A DNA stretch of 64,000 nucleotides, from NCBI GenBank assembly GCA_037127315.1, contig JBBBDQ010001027.1:2618501-2682500 (forward strand), read 5' to 3'. Made by a program: the position numbers and the translations under genes. The notes under the pieces were generated by a model, which was not told the origin of the DNA, did no database searches, and saw nothing but the letters and a program-made list of their open reading frames with translations. Of the stretch, positions 10,346 to 20,504 are shown piece by piece; within the stretch, counting starts at the first letter, position 1; every line of letters begins with the position of its first letter. The DNA comes from Ascarosepion bandense (Eukaryota; Mollusca; Cephalopoda; Sepiida; Sepiidae).

Positions 10346-12250
10346 TTTTTTATATTCATATCGCCTCAAGCAAAGGCATTTTACTGCCACTGTTGTGCAG
10401 GAGGTTACATAGGAGGAAAGTTATGAGAAAGAGTGACAGGTTATATGGTGTGTCAGGTAGTGAGTAAGAGAATGATGAGAATATTAATGAGAGGAAATTC
10501 CACAGGTGGGAAATGCGAGGAAAGAATCTGTTAGAGTAGAATATGCGTTTATATCTTATTTGTTTCACAGTAAAAGGGTGGGGCCTAGTTGCTAATCTTG
10601 TGGCTCGAGTAAATTCGTATATAGGGGGCACCAGTGAGTTAAGTTCAACAGAGCAGAAGTCGTGAAAGTATTTGTAGATGAGACACAGGGAAGCCACGCT
10701 GCGCCGGTGAGAAAGTGACTGTATCCAAGCTGCTAACTCGGAATCGATCATATTGAAGATTATCCGTTGAATTTTGTCAAGGATCCCTAGGTGGATAACA
10801 GGAATACCAGACTAGATGTGGCATCAGTATTCAATGCACGGGCGGATGGTAGATTTCTATATGTACAGGATTGTTTCAGACGGGAAAAACTTCCTCACCC
10901 TCCACAGAGAACCGACCTTTTAGCAGCGGATCTAGCTATGGTTTCTATATAGTCACTCCATTTGAGGTATGTTTTGAGAGTTAACCCGAGTAGACGCATT
11001 GTTTTGATTTCAGGGAGACTAGCCTGACCATGCTAATGTGGGAGTGGGTAGAGCGATTGTCTGTGATGGTTAATAGATAGCACCTTCGTTTCGGAAATTC
11101 ACGAGCTCTTTCTTACCCCAGTCCACCACGGATTGGAGGTTTTTTTCGGCAGCGAGGTTTGCTTTGTCAGCCTCGGCAGATTTTTGATCAAGGCGAGAGT
11201 AATCCATAATGTCGTCAGTATATATGCCTACTTGGAATCTTATACTATCGGGGAGATTGTTAATGTAGCTAAGGAAAAGCATAGGACCTAGAATAGAGCC
11301 TTGAGTGACACCTGCTTTTGTATGATAGTATCGGGAGACCTGTCCGTTCAATATCACCTTCATTGTGTGATTTGAAATGAATGACTAGATAGGTCAAACA
11401 ATTGTCCAGTTATACTATAGCCCAAAAGCTTGCGTAGAAGGCCAGCATGCCAGACTCTGTCAAACGCTTTGGCGATATCTAGGGCAACAATTTGTGCTTC
11501 GCCGTTCTGTTGAGAGCCTGGTGTATATACTGGTCGTGAGCATATCAGCAGTAGAAGCGGAAACCATACTGTTTGTCAGAGAAGAGTTTGTGAGCTGTGA
11601 GATGTTGGACCACTTCAGCATTGATGATGGCTTCGAACACTTTACCAAAAATCGGTAGGAGGCTGATAGGACGATAATTAGGGGGGTCGGAGGTTTCACC
11701 AGTGTTTTTATATATTGGAACCACAGAGGAGGAATTCCAGCAGGTAGGAAAGCAAGAAGCAGAGAGGCAGTAGTTATAGAGTTGGAGAGAAGATTTGAAA
11801 GTTCAGGGGAACATTTCTTCAGGACAATGATTGGAATTCCGTTGCCGCTGCTCGGTCTATGGGGGACAATCTTTAAAATTATGTTAGAGAACACCGAATG
11901 GGTAATGTGGATGTCATTCAGTTGGGTCTCACTTCGGGGTGAGAAGTCGGGTATAGCTACTCCAGACGAGTCCAGTGCCGAATTGATGGAGAATCTGCGA
12001 ACGAAGCACTCAGCCTTTCTGTTGTAAAGGTAAGGACTTCAAATTCGTTGATTAGAAGGAGGGATTGAGGGTTTGCTATTGTTTAGTACACTTTTACAGA
12101 GCCCCCAGTAGTCTTTGAAGTCGCTCATAGCATCCCATAAGTTCGGCAACTTATGGGGTGCTATAATCTACTTCATTCTGGTTGCAAACAGCAGCTTAGC
12201 TTCTTTAAGTATCTTCTTGCACTCATTGCGAGCAGAGGCAAACATTCTGA
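10346..12250 (-). mobile_element. LINE family 1, longest fragment (reverse transcriptase to 3' end)
   Basis: This is the most complete LINE copy, on the minus strand. From 11894 downward the fingers/palm region reads VPHRPSSGNGIPIIVLKKCS, then PPNYRPISLLPIFGKVFEAI (frame-shifted). At 11363-11070 comes AGVTQGSILGPMLFLSYINN and then IYTDDIMDYS, where a YADD-type catalytic motif has become YTDD. The common C-terminus follows: SELAAWIQSLSHRRSVASLC, YKYFHDF, ATRLATRPHPFTVKQIR. The 3' tail ends near 10346. Frameshifts and stops make it a pseudogene. The part before the reverse transcriptase (12250-11900) is decayed, and no endonuclease domain is visible. Confidence 0.85.
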
Positions 12251-12326
12251 TCGAAAACACAAAAAAATCTATGTAAATCCCAATATCAAAAACATTTCGC
12301 GATTAGAGAGGTACTATATATCAAAC

Positions 12327-12515
12327 TGTTATATCGAGGGAACGATATAAATAACAAGGTAAATTCCAAGTGGAAAGATTTACAAAACTTGTAAAGGGTA
12401 AACAAATAAGAGAGTTTATTTCAAGGGAAAGTACAATTAACAGAGAGTTCAATAAAATGGTAAGTCAAGACGGAATGGAAACGGAAGTTCAATCGTCTCG
12501 TACTGCCTTACTTCA
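12327..12515 (-). mobile_element. Truncated LTR of the TRIM-like family
   Basis: The reverse complement ends CGATATAACA and matches the LTRs at 33458-33705 and 34004-34252 over about 190 bp (shared blocks CCGTCTTGACTTACCATTTT and GAACTCTCTGTTAATTGTAC). The first 60 bp or so of the LTR is missing, where it meets the PLE fragment at 12508. Confidence 0.8.
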
Positions 12516-12660
12516 ATCCAAGAGTCCATAAAAAGAAAATGTCATCAATGTATCTAAAATAATGTGATGGTTCATATTCTGAATTGTCTAGTATCTTTCT
12601 TTCTAGAATGTGCATAAATATATTGGCATAACTAGGTGCCATTTTCAACACACTCACGCA
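12508..12660 (-). mobile_element. Penelope-like reverse-transcriptase fragment
   Basis: The minus-strand frame reads KMAPSYANIFMHILERKILD, then YEPSHYFRYIDDIFFLWT. APSYANIFM and the YIDD catalytic motif followed by IFFLWT are typical of PLE reverse transcriptases. Only about 50 codons remain, and neither the rest of the polymerase nor a GIY-YIG domain follows. Confidence 0.8.
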
Positions 12661-13063
12661 GAAAGAAAGAAAAATACTGGATTTTAAAATTAAATACACA
12701 CAGGCTAGGGTTAAATAGGGACTTAGGTGTTTTGAATCTTTATAAATATTTCAATAGCTAAACATTTTTTAGATACACATAAAAAATGTTTCTCTAAAAC
12801 AAAATTTATAAGTATTATTAAAGATCGGTTTACGTTTACAAATATTTAAAAACATCTGTCGCTTTCTGCGTCACGTGATATAAACAATCTCTCCACGAAC
12901 GCCCACGCGAAATACGTTTCTAATTTAAATTTTAAAATCGTTTGTTTCTGATGAAAGGCCGAGGACGGTCTGAAATGTCAAATATAATAATAGAATTAAA
13001 TATATACTGTTAGACAAATACATTTTTAAACTTACAACTTTACAACTTTACTTACAAAGTTTT

Positions 13064-13068
<5 letters not shown>
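12661..13068. other. AT-rich region with a CTGATGA-hairpin-GAAA motif at 12948-12979
   Basis: At 12948 the plus strand reads CTGATGA, then AGGCC...GGTCT as a hairpin, then GAAATGTC. This resembles the PLE 3' motifs at 56436 and 31075. No stem III is possible locally, so I do not call it a hammerhead. The rest is AT-rich and unassigned. Confidence 0.4.

Positions 13069-13069
<1 letters not shown>

Positions 13070-13112
<43 letters not shown>
13070..13112. repeat. (TA)n microsatellite
   Basis: About 21 TA units bordering family A copy 2. Confidence 0.95.
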
Positions 13113-13115
<3 letters not shown>

Positions 13116-13858
13116 TAGCAGCATAGCCCAGCGTTGCTCGAGTGTAGGTGTAATGAAAGCTTTAAAACTAATCCATGGTCCTGGAGCTCAGACTCTTTGG
13201 ACGTTGGCACGAAAGAGTAAATAGCAATAGTTGTTTCCAGTTAAAGTGAAACCGTAGACTGAAAGAAAAATGAATGGATGTAAGTCAAATTTTGATTTCC
13301 TGGTATCGATATCAAATAAGTTTCTTCGTCGTAAACTGAATTTCGAAGGCTAAATATGTCCTCTGAGTAAATGGTATCATGGCTGAGACTAAGAACTACA
13401 ATTATACCTACTTAGAGCCAAACCCGAAGCAAAAACTAAAATAAATGGGCTTAAATAAATACAGACATACAGGTAGATAAACAGACAAACACACAAACAT
13501 CTTGCCTTTTATATATATATATATTATCGATTTTCCGCACCATTATAAGAACTGCAACCTTGAAACTTCTGAATATCGTTTCTTATGTCTTTGTCTATGA
13601 GTGTATCAAATTTGATTAAAATCGGACAATTCCTGATATAAACCGATTTTTTCGATTATCGATGTTCAATATTTATCGACGGTACCTCGACACAAAACCT
13701 AGCTAAGAACACTCGCAGACGCTTATAGTACAACTGTATAAATTTTCAAGAAAATCGGTTCAGCCGTTTCGGAGTCTATAAGTAAGTCTATAAGTAACGG
13801 ACACACACACACACAGACACACACACACAAAAAGTTCCATTTATCAATAAATTTAGAT
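13112..13858 (-). mobile_element. TA-bounded dispersed repeat, family A (copy 2)
   Basis: Starts ACTAGCAGCATAGCCCAGCG and TTGCTCG next to a TA tract, contains ATCTTGCCTTTTATATATAT at about 13499, and ends with ACGGCTGAACCGATTTTC in reverse complement, a short CA tract (13801-13828) and GTTCCATTTAT. It is inverted relative to copy 1, about 3 kb away, so the pair could form a long hairpin. Confidence 0.75.
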
Positions 13859-13876
13859 ATGTATACTTGATCATAA

Positions 13877-13878
<2 letters not shown>

Positions 13879-13912
<34 letters not shown>
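13879..13912. repeat. (TA)n microsatellite
   Basis: About 17 TA units immediately before the PLE fragment. Confidence 0.95.
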
Positions 13913-13913
<1 letters not shown>

Positions 13914-13914
<1 letters not shown>

Positions 13915-14947
13915 GAAAATGAATGGCGTTTTGATGGGTTCCAGTTGGGGACTATTTTAGCAAACATCGTTTTTGGATTCCACGAAGAGCGTGCCTTATC
14001 TAAATCTAATAAACCTGATGCTTAGTTCCGTTATCTCGATCAGACGTCTTTTTAATAACGAGACTGAAGAAGACCATTTTCTTTCGTCCCTGAGTTATAT
14101 GCCTTAATCTATCAAATTTACACAAGAAAAGGAGATGATTTCATCTCTTTCTGTTCTTGATGTCTTGGTGAGCAGAACTTCTTCCGGTTTTGTTACCTCT
14201 TTTTACTGAAAACCGACCTTTACTTTTTGTATACCAGGTGGGACTCTTTCTGTTCACAAAACGTAAAATTAATCTAATTAAGAGCCTTAATTATCTGCTT
14301 TATGGCTGATGAACTAAAATGTATCATTACCACTTCCTGCAACGCTGTCTCTCCATTGAGTAATGTTCAATCAGTAATTAAGAAAAAATTATTGATTTTA
14401 ACAAAGTTAAACCAGTTACAGTACGAAGATGTCCTATGTATCTGCACCTTGGCTAGGTAGCATCAGTGATATATATGCTTAGCGGGTTAGTTCGATATTG
14501 TTCATATGCTGCTAACAGACGTGTAGATTTTGCTGCTAACAGACGTGTAGATTTTGCTGCTAACAGACGTGTAGATTTTGCTGCTAACAGACGTGTAGAT
14601 TTTGCTGCTAACAGACGTGTAGATTTTGCTGCTAACAGACGTGTAGATTTTGCTGCTAAACCTTTTCTTCTATACGAGAAGACATTCTCGCTCCACCTCA
14701 TAAACGTTTTTTTATTTATTCATTTAAATGTAGTTGTGGTTCGCACAACATCGTAAAAACGACTCACAGATAACGTACAACGTTTCCACAAACAATCCTA
14801 AATTTGAAGAATTCTTCGTCAGAAAGGCTAACTAACACAGACGGGCCTTCCATCACAGAACACATTATAAATAAACATAATTGTTCTGCTAACTTCAATA
14901 TGCACCCATTTACGATTCTCAGTAGGTCCTACTCAAATTACCATCTT
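13914..14947 (+). mobile_element. Penelope-like element, RT palm to GIY-YIG (pseudogene)
   Basis: Frames switch, but PLE landmarks are in order: NGVLMGSSWG and ANIVFGFHEERALSKSNKPD (about 13925-14020), FRYLDQTSF where the YVDD motif should be, SSLSVLDVLVSRTSSGFVTS (about 14140), a thumb region, then VDFAAKPFLLYEKTFSLHLI, CSCGSHNIVKTTHR (about 14730), and TNTDGPSITEHIINKHNCSA with HPFTILSRSYSNYHL at the end. The last segments correspond to a GIY-YIG-like domain. Stops and frameshifts, a lost YVDD and a six-copy minisatellite inserted in the linker mark it as dead. It is cut by the LINE at about 14948. Confidence 0.75.
14508..14659 (+). repeat. 24-bp minisatellite in frame within PLE (AANRRVDF x 6)
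   Basis: Six identical 24-bp units (14508-14651) plus an 8-bp partial. In the frame that also carries the flanking PLE peptide, each unit encodes the octapeptide AANRRVDF. Identical units imply recent expansion. Confidence 0.95.
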
Positions 14948-15478
14948 AAAGGTTCAGAGGAGGGTCTGCAATGTGATAGATACCGACTTGGCAGACCGCC
15001 TGCAGTCTCTCTCCCACCGGCGCAACGTGGCTTCCCTGTGTCTCTTCTATAAATACTTTCACGGCTTCTGCTCCGATGAACTTAGATCACTGGTGCCCCC
15101 TAAATACGAATTTGAACGAGATTCTAGATTAGCAACTAGATCCCACCCTTTTACAGTGAAACCGATAAAATGCAGCCGTAACTTCTACTCCAACAGTTTC
15201 TTTCCTCGCACTTCCCAACTGTGGAATTCTCTTCCACACGATTGCTTCTCCGACGGCTACAATCTCCAGGAGTTTAAATGTAAGGTCAATAGACACCTCC
15301 TAACACACTAACCTGCTCCCATTCTATCAAACACTCTTCCCATCTGCCCAACCCTCATCCTCGCTATCCTTACTCATCTGTCACCTTCCTCCTGACATTC
15401 CCTATGTTTAGCCACTCCTTCTCTTTACCTTCCCCTATGTAGCCCCATGCGCAATAGTGGCAGTGGAATGCCTTCCTT
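14948..15478 (+). mobile_element. LINE family 1, 3' fragment with open C-terminal frame
   Basis: An uninterrupted frame runs to the natural stop at 15309-15311. It covers VIDTDLADRLQSLSHRRNVA, SLCLFYKYFHGFCSDELRSL, TRSHPFTVKPIKCSRNFYSN and LWNSLP, ending KVNRHLLTH. This is the least mutated copy of the C-terminus. The 3' UTR runs to TAGCCCCATGCGCAATAGTG and GCAGTGGAATGCCTT. It is 5'-truncated to about 530 bp. Confidence 0.85.
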
Positions 15479-15815
15479 GGATCACATATTTGGCCTCCAA
15501 GTCATTTCTGTCTAACCAAAAATATTTTTCCATGCATATTCCCATTTCCCGTTTAACTACTAATTATTTCTTTATTAACCTCGATTTAAATCTGTTGAGC
15601 GAGGTTCGAAACCGGTTTGCTACCTCGTTTTTCAATTTTATTTTTTCACTTATAACATGAGTGGCAATAAAAAAATTTTTATCGTTTTATGACGGTTATG
15701 AAATTCTTTATCGCAAACCATATCTTTTACGCTCAAACACCTCGATTGAGCACTTTGGAAGAATGGTAGACATTGAATAAACAGTAGCTACTCACGCATT
15801 TACGCATCGTTCGTT
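15479..15815. other. No recognised feature
   Basis: AT-rich sequence between the LINE and the hammerhead element. Confidence 0.4.
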
Positions 15816-16022
15816 CAGTAATGAATTTGAACGCTCTCGGCTACTGGCGTGTGTTTACATTATATATAACACGCTAAAGTCTGCCTTCTTTCACCGCGCG
15901 CCCATAGCTCAGATAAGGAATCGCCAACTGACGAGAATTCGGTCGGGTTTCAATCCTGGCTAGAAGCAAACGGATTGATGATTTGTGATACAGCGAAACA
16001 GATCTTTCTGCGGATGACGATA
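15816..16022 (+). mobile_element. tRNA-head + hammerhead element (copy 2)
   Basis: Pre-head 15816-15898 (AACGCTCTCGGCTACTGGCG then ACACGCTAAAGTCTGCCTTC) is shared with 60905 and 8940-8970. The tRNA-like head follows at 15896-15962 with CATAGCTCAG (A box) and GGTTTCAATCC (B box). The ribozyme part is damaged: the strand before the core is deleted to CGGA, the core is TTGATGA, stem II is TTTGT-GAT-ACAGC, then GAAA, and stem III is ACA-GATC-TTT. It ends GATGACGATA, where a Tc1-type end has inserted. Confidence 0.75.
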
Positions 16023-16238
16023 CAGTAGTGTGCAAAAGTATTAGGACAGGAACTATTTTATCTTTTATGAGGCATATTGACAGAAAATAAACAATTTAAT
16101 TAAAGTAATTCTATTTGATTTACTCAATAAATGCTTTAATGAGAAAAAAAATAATTGTTACAAAATAAATTTAATATTTAGTATCATAGCCTTTTGCTTT
16201 GAAATAATAAAATAATTGCGATAATTTACCTTTCGCTC
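16023..16238 (+). mobile_element. Tc1-like left end, truncated
   Basis: CAGTAGTGTGCAAAAGTATT and AGGACAGG form the inverted-repeat end of a Tc1-type element, preceded by TA. The next 190 bp repeats the left part of the element at 16289. No right end is present. Confidence 0.75.
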
Positions 16239-16239
16239 C

Positions 16240-16241
16240 TA

Positions 16242-16288
<47 letters not shown>
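16240..16288. repeat. (TA)n microsatellite
   Basis: TA run with one TG interruption between two Tc1-type left ends. Confidence 0.9.
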
Positions 16289-16839
16289 CAGTACTGTGCA
16301 AAAGTATTAGGACAGGAACTATTTTATCTTTTATGAGGAATATTGACAGAAAATAAACAATTTAATTAAAGTAATTTTATTTGATTTACTCAACAAATGC
16401 TTTAACAAGAAAAAATACTTGTTAGCAAATCAATTTAATATTTAGTATAATAGCCTTTTGCTTTGATCACAGCCTTCATTCTGTCAGGCATTGACATCAC
16501 AAGCTTCTTCAATGTATCTAATGGTACCTCCTGCCAAGCAGCTTGTATTTGTTCCCAAAGTGTGTCTTGCGAAGTAACATTAGATTTATCAATTCGAGAG
16601 TGGGGAATAAGAAAAAAGTCAGTCATATCCAAGGATAATAGAATAATGAGTAGTTTCAAAATAACTTGTTTAATAGAAAATAGTAAAAATTAAATATAAC
16701 TATTTCAATATATTTCTTTTACACCTAGTTTTAAATAATCAATATTTATTAGCAATTTACTTGGCTTTTCACCCTGTATTTGAATTTCAGTAAGGTTTTT
16801 AGGAAAATCACCCCTGTCCTAATACTTTTGCACACTATC
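16289..16839 (-). mobile_element. Tc1-like non-autonomous element with transposase C-terminus
   Basis: Left inverted repeat TGTGCAAAAGTATTAGGACA at about 16296; matching right repeat TGTCCTAATACTTTTGCACA ends near 16834. The minus strand at 16572-16435 reads WEQIQAAWQEVPLDTLKKLV, then MSMPDRMKAVIKAKGYYTKY and stop. This is the C-terminal end of Tc1-family transposases (usually AVIKAKGGYTKY). The DDE catalytic region is missing, so it would need a transposase in trans. Length is about 550 bp. Confidence 0.82.
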
Positions 16840-16844
16840 GTTAG

Positions 16845-16936
16845 TGTGCAAAAGTGTTAGAACAGGGGTGACTTTAAACTTTATTTTGATGCCTCATAAA
16901 AGATAAAATAGTTCTTGTCCTAATACTTTTGCACAA
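16845..16936. mobile_element. Miniature Tc1-type inverted-repeat pair
   Basis: GTGTGCAAAAGTGTTAGAAC at about 16843 faces TTGTCCTAATACTTTTGCAC at about 16914, with only about 50 bp between. It may be a very small MITE or the rejoined ends of a deleted copy. Confidence 0.6.
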
Positions 16937-16965
16937 TATTATATATATATAACTACGCTAACTTA

Positions 16966-17512
16966 GCTTCCATCTTCTATCTGACCTGTGAATATCAGAT
17001 TCTCTAAGCTTTCCTTCCTCATTACATGTCACAGGAACTTCATCTGTCTGTCTTTTCCTGATGTTAAGTATTAGTTTCCTTTATGTTTTCATGCTCAATC
17101 TGACCTGTGAGTATCAGATTCTCTAAGCCCACCTTCCTCAATACATGTCTTAGGAACTTCAGCTGTCTTTTTCTGATGTTAAGTATTAGTTTCCATTTCG
17201 TTTCCATCTTCTATCTGACCTGTGTGTATCAGATTTTCTAAGCTCTCCTTCCTCATTAGATTCCCCAGGAACTTCAGCTGTCTTCTGCTGATGTTAAGTA
17301 TTAATTTCCTTTTCGTTTCAATCCTCTATCTGACCTGTGGGTATCAGATTCTCCAAGCCCTTCTTCCTCATTAGCTTATCCCAGGAACTTCAGCTATATT
17401 TTCCTGATGTTAAGTATCAGTTACCATCCTATCTAAAACTTTGTCCTTGCTCACATGTTCCGTTCATGGTATCCTCAGCATCCTTCTGTAGAACACTTCT
17501 TAAGCGCATCCG
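16966..17512 (-). mobile_element. LINE family 2 fragment with about 115-bp tandem repeat (4 units)
   Basis: CTGACCTGTG occurs at 16981, 17100, 17215 and 17330, giving periods of 119, 115 and 115 bp. Each unit codes on the minus strand for the LRNLILTGQ / RKEGLENLILTG region of LINE family 2. The distal part (17425-17510) matches 6960-7040 (WTENLN...MLRI). Because 115 is not a multiple of three, successive units are out of frame. Confidence 0.85.
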
Positions 17513-18047
17513 AATTGATGTGGCATTCCAACAATAAAACAGTTGATCTTAGAAAGTAACCGTTATTTAAGTTCGTAAAATTTCACCTCCGAATTTCTTA
17601 ACTATTTAACGTTTGTCTTCTTCTCGAATTGCTGTCAAAACATTAGATTCAAACCTCTACAATTTGTGCATTGACAAATCCATCATGACATCTTCGGGGT
17701 GTTTTGCGCCGGAATTTTAATGGCCCGACAAATTGAAGCGCCTTGGTCGTCGATCTCAATTCCTCTAGACTTGGATCTTTCGTGTTTACCTCATCTGCCA
17801 GGTGTAATTTAGTAAGATTTTCAGAACTGGATTTCCTCCGTCTAAGATCTGGACACAGTGTTTGGAGATTAGTTTAAAGACGTCTAACAACGTCAGTAAG
17901 AGACTGGAATTTTTTGTCTAAGAAATTTCTACACGCGATCTTGCCAATCTGCCTAAAAGCGATACTTATCTTCTCGACCATGCCACTCAGTAAAATCCCT
18001 CGATGAGGTCAATTTTTTCGTAATATTCCTTTGCACGGCTATTATAA
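17513..18047. other. No recognised feature
   Basis: Moderate composition and no long frame; no shared repeat seen. Confidence 0.4.
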
Positions 18048-18049
18048 GA

Positions 18050-18099
<50 letters not shown>
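18048..18099. repeat. (TTA)n microsatellite at a LINE 3' end
   Basis: About 17 TTA units. In the sense of the minus-strand LINE family 3 this is its (TAA)n 3' tail. Confidence 0.9.
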
Positions 18100-18625
18100 G
18101 TCATTCTTCAACATAAATCGATTTTTGCTATAGTCGCACTACCTACCAAAACTGCAGGAAGACCTAAGGTAGGTTTTTTTTTATATCCCCCTAACATTCC
18201 TAGCGTACACAGACAAAGTTCCCCTTAGTGGGTGGGCTGTACTTAACAAGACAATTTTTTGTATATCTCTTAAGCTGGGTTTTCCAGGATTCTTTCAATG
18301 TATTGTTTTGTTCTGTTTTTTATAATTCCAAGTGCACGATTCTTGTTTTCAATTTCCACATTTTTTCTATTTCAATTTACAGGTCTTTATATTTTGACAG
18401 TTTTTCGAATTCCTTGGTTGCTATGTTACAATCCACTGAACAAGCCATATCAATTAATAGGCGAGTTTTTTCTTTCTAGTTTTTAACAATAATGCCCAGC
18501 CTATTTGCTTCAATTTATCTGTCTGTATAGATGATGTAATCCCATAGAATGGTGACATCTTTTATTTCTGTAACCGGTGCTGGGTGATGTTCATACCAGT
18601 GTTTGTTTACATATTTTCCATGGTT
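18100..18625 (-). mobile_element. LINE family 3, C-terminal fragment (copy 1)
   Basis: The minus strand reads HHPAPVTEIKDVTILWDYII, YTDR, IEANRLGIIVKN, LLIDMACSVD, FEKLSKYKDLEIEIEKMWKL and KTRIV across frames. This is the C-terminal domain found in many invertebrate non-LTR elements (pattern LLIDIA..D, then EIEKMW..K, then VPVIVGA.G). I infer a relation to elements with a restriction-like endonuclease (R2/NeSL type). Stops are present. Confidence 0.65.
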
Positions 18626-19808
18626 ATTATTATTATCAAACAGAATAATTGACGTAACGCTTTCAATATTTTTTAACACTAAAGAGAAAAAAGGTTTAAT
18701 AAAAGAAAAAGAAAGAGATATTGTTAGACAATGTTCTGTAACCCTATTTCTACATATAAAAATATATAATTCTTAGTTTAATACGACGGAGCGAAAGAAA
18801 TTATTACTAGTGGTGTTGTTGATTTTGAGGTTTATTGTAATCCGTGATATGAACTCTGCTTAGAAATATTTAATACTTATGTGCTTGTAAAATCCGAAAA
18901 ATAGAAAAACTTGCTGAAAATTAGGAATAAGGGAAAAATACTCTTTTCCCATTTTTATTCAGAAACGAATTTTTTGGCTAGTAGAGTGAAAAATAAAGAT
19001 AGTCAAAACAAGACCGTCAGGACTTTTAATGGCGTTAGGGTAAGGTCAGATCCTTAGTTCCAATATTTAATGTGAAACGATTTAAAGATTTGAAAATTTT
19101 ATGTTGTAATTAAGAAGAAGAGGACGAAGAAAAAATTACATCAGATGAGGAGTTGTTGCCTCTTTCGTTGGTTCATAACTTCACTTAGAATTGTGTAGGT
19201 GGAAGAAATCTCATTGGTCAAAGATCTGATTTGCATAAAGGTACCCCGGGTCTTTCAGCATCCCCCAAGAGAATTGGGGACAGGTATAAAAATCGAGACC
19301 CCAGTGAGAAAAATCAGTAGTTGGAATCAGTTGCAATCGAGATGTAACGACCGAGGGGGAAATGTGATGTAAAGAAACGTAGAAAAGCCTGCCGCCGAAC
19401 AACTTAAAAGAGTTAAAGTCGAATACTGTGCCTCCAATAGAGTCCTACCTAAAGATGTATAGAAATAGAATGAGCCAAGAAAGAGTTAAACTAGCTGAAA
19501 AGAGATTTTTTTATTGCCGAGCAAAGTAGACAAGACGAATCTACTATTATTAGCAGAATGCTCAACTTCCGCCGTTTCCGTAAATCTTCGGTATAGAGCC
19601 AAGTTAAGATCAAACGACCCCACTACCGCCGTCGCTACCATTCGTTTCCACTTCTGCTATTTCTGTAAAGCTTCGATAAAGAGCCCTGAAATAACTTTTT
19701 GTTTTAAAAGTAATTGGGAAAATTGAAAGCTCCGATTATTTAAACGAATCTTTCGCTCCGTTGTGAAAAGTAAATTCGACGATTGTATATTCTGCTTTTA
19801 TGGTTAAT
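18626..19808. other. No recognised feature
   Basis: A long unassigned stretch. The frames at 19211-19402 (minus) and 19514-19726 (plus) have no family resemblance I can name. Confidence 0.4.
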
Positions 19809-19843
19809 TATTATTATTATTACATATATATATATATATATAT
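19809..19843. repeat. (TTA)n / (TA)n microsatellite
   Basis: Short TTA run followed by TA run. Confidence 0.9.
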
Positions 19844-19849
19844 TCTTGA

Positions 19850-20130
19850 ATAATATCTCTGTGCTTCAACCACGAAACACGCTATGGATTTAGCGGCTTG
19901 GTTGCGGAAGTCGTTGCTTGGGGAAGCACTATCCTATGGGCAAAGGAGCTTGGATTGGTTCCACCACGGTAGTCGTGAGGAGCGGCGCACTTCATCGAGC
20001 TTAATTCGTCACCTCTTCATCACCAGGGCCCGTGGTACAGTTGGTATAACATCGGTTCCATAACCAAAGCTGTCTTGGTTCGATTCCTGGTAGATTTAAA
20101 GACTTTTTCCGTAACTCATCGAGGTGTCTT
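19850..20130 (+). repeat. Dispersed repeat with tRNA-like 3' part (copy 2)
   Basis: Colinear with 5395-5660, better preserved (GGAAGTCGTTGCTTGGGGAA, CACTATCCTATGGGCAAAGG, GAGCGGCGCACTTCATCGAG). Confidence 0.6.
20026..20095 (+). tRNA. tRNA-like sequence (pseudo or SINE head)
   Basis: GGGCCCGTGGTACAGTTGGT (acceptor plus A box), a TTCCATAAC anticodon-loop-like segment and TTGGTTCGATTCC (good B box). It is inside the dispersed repeat, and the acceptor ends do not pair well. Confidence 0.45.
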
Positions 20131-20504
20131 TTTTTTTGTACCGTGTATTTTTTTTTTCAACACACGTGTGTCCTGTCTGGTTTGAGGTGGTAGAGAAACG
20201 GCTACCTGGTTTCAGCGTGTCTGTCCTGAGATCAAAGAACACAGCGTAGACAGGAAAGTTCACCGTTGTAATAGACGTCTTGAAGACCAGCTAGTGTGAC
20301 GAGGACATCGTCACGCTTAGTAACTCTAGAGCGTCGTCATAATTGGTGCCGTTTCAACAGCATCAACCCTGACTCATATTCCAGTCATCATCATCACAAC
20401 AGGTTCCGGACCAGGGGCAACGAACCAGCAGGCCGACTGTGTTACAGTTCAACAATACTTCGACATACTAACAAAATATTGTTCGACATAGTCATACTGT
20501 GTTG
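20131..20504. other. Unassigned, with poly-T runs
   Basis: T runs at 20130-20158, then moderate-GC sequence. The 121-codon frame at 20296-20661 runs on into LINE family 3 antisense and is not credible as a gene. Confidence 0.4.

Noticed and set aside
12948..12979. CTGATGA...GAAA as a functional hammerhead
   Set aside because: No local stem III and no stem I can be drawn, and an extra base sits beside the core. Kept only as a PLE-type motif.
14453..14701. 82-codon minus-strand frame with repeated LAAKSTRL
   Set aside because: Antisense reading of the 24-bp minisatellite. The sense frame agrees with flanking PLE peptides, so the antisense one is incidental.
20026..20095. Functional tRNA gene
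   Set aside because: Good B box but a poor acceptor stem, and it lies inside a dispersed repeat with a second copy at 5558.
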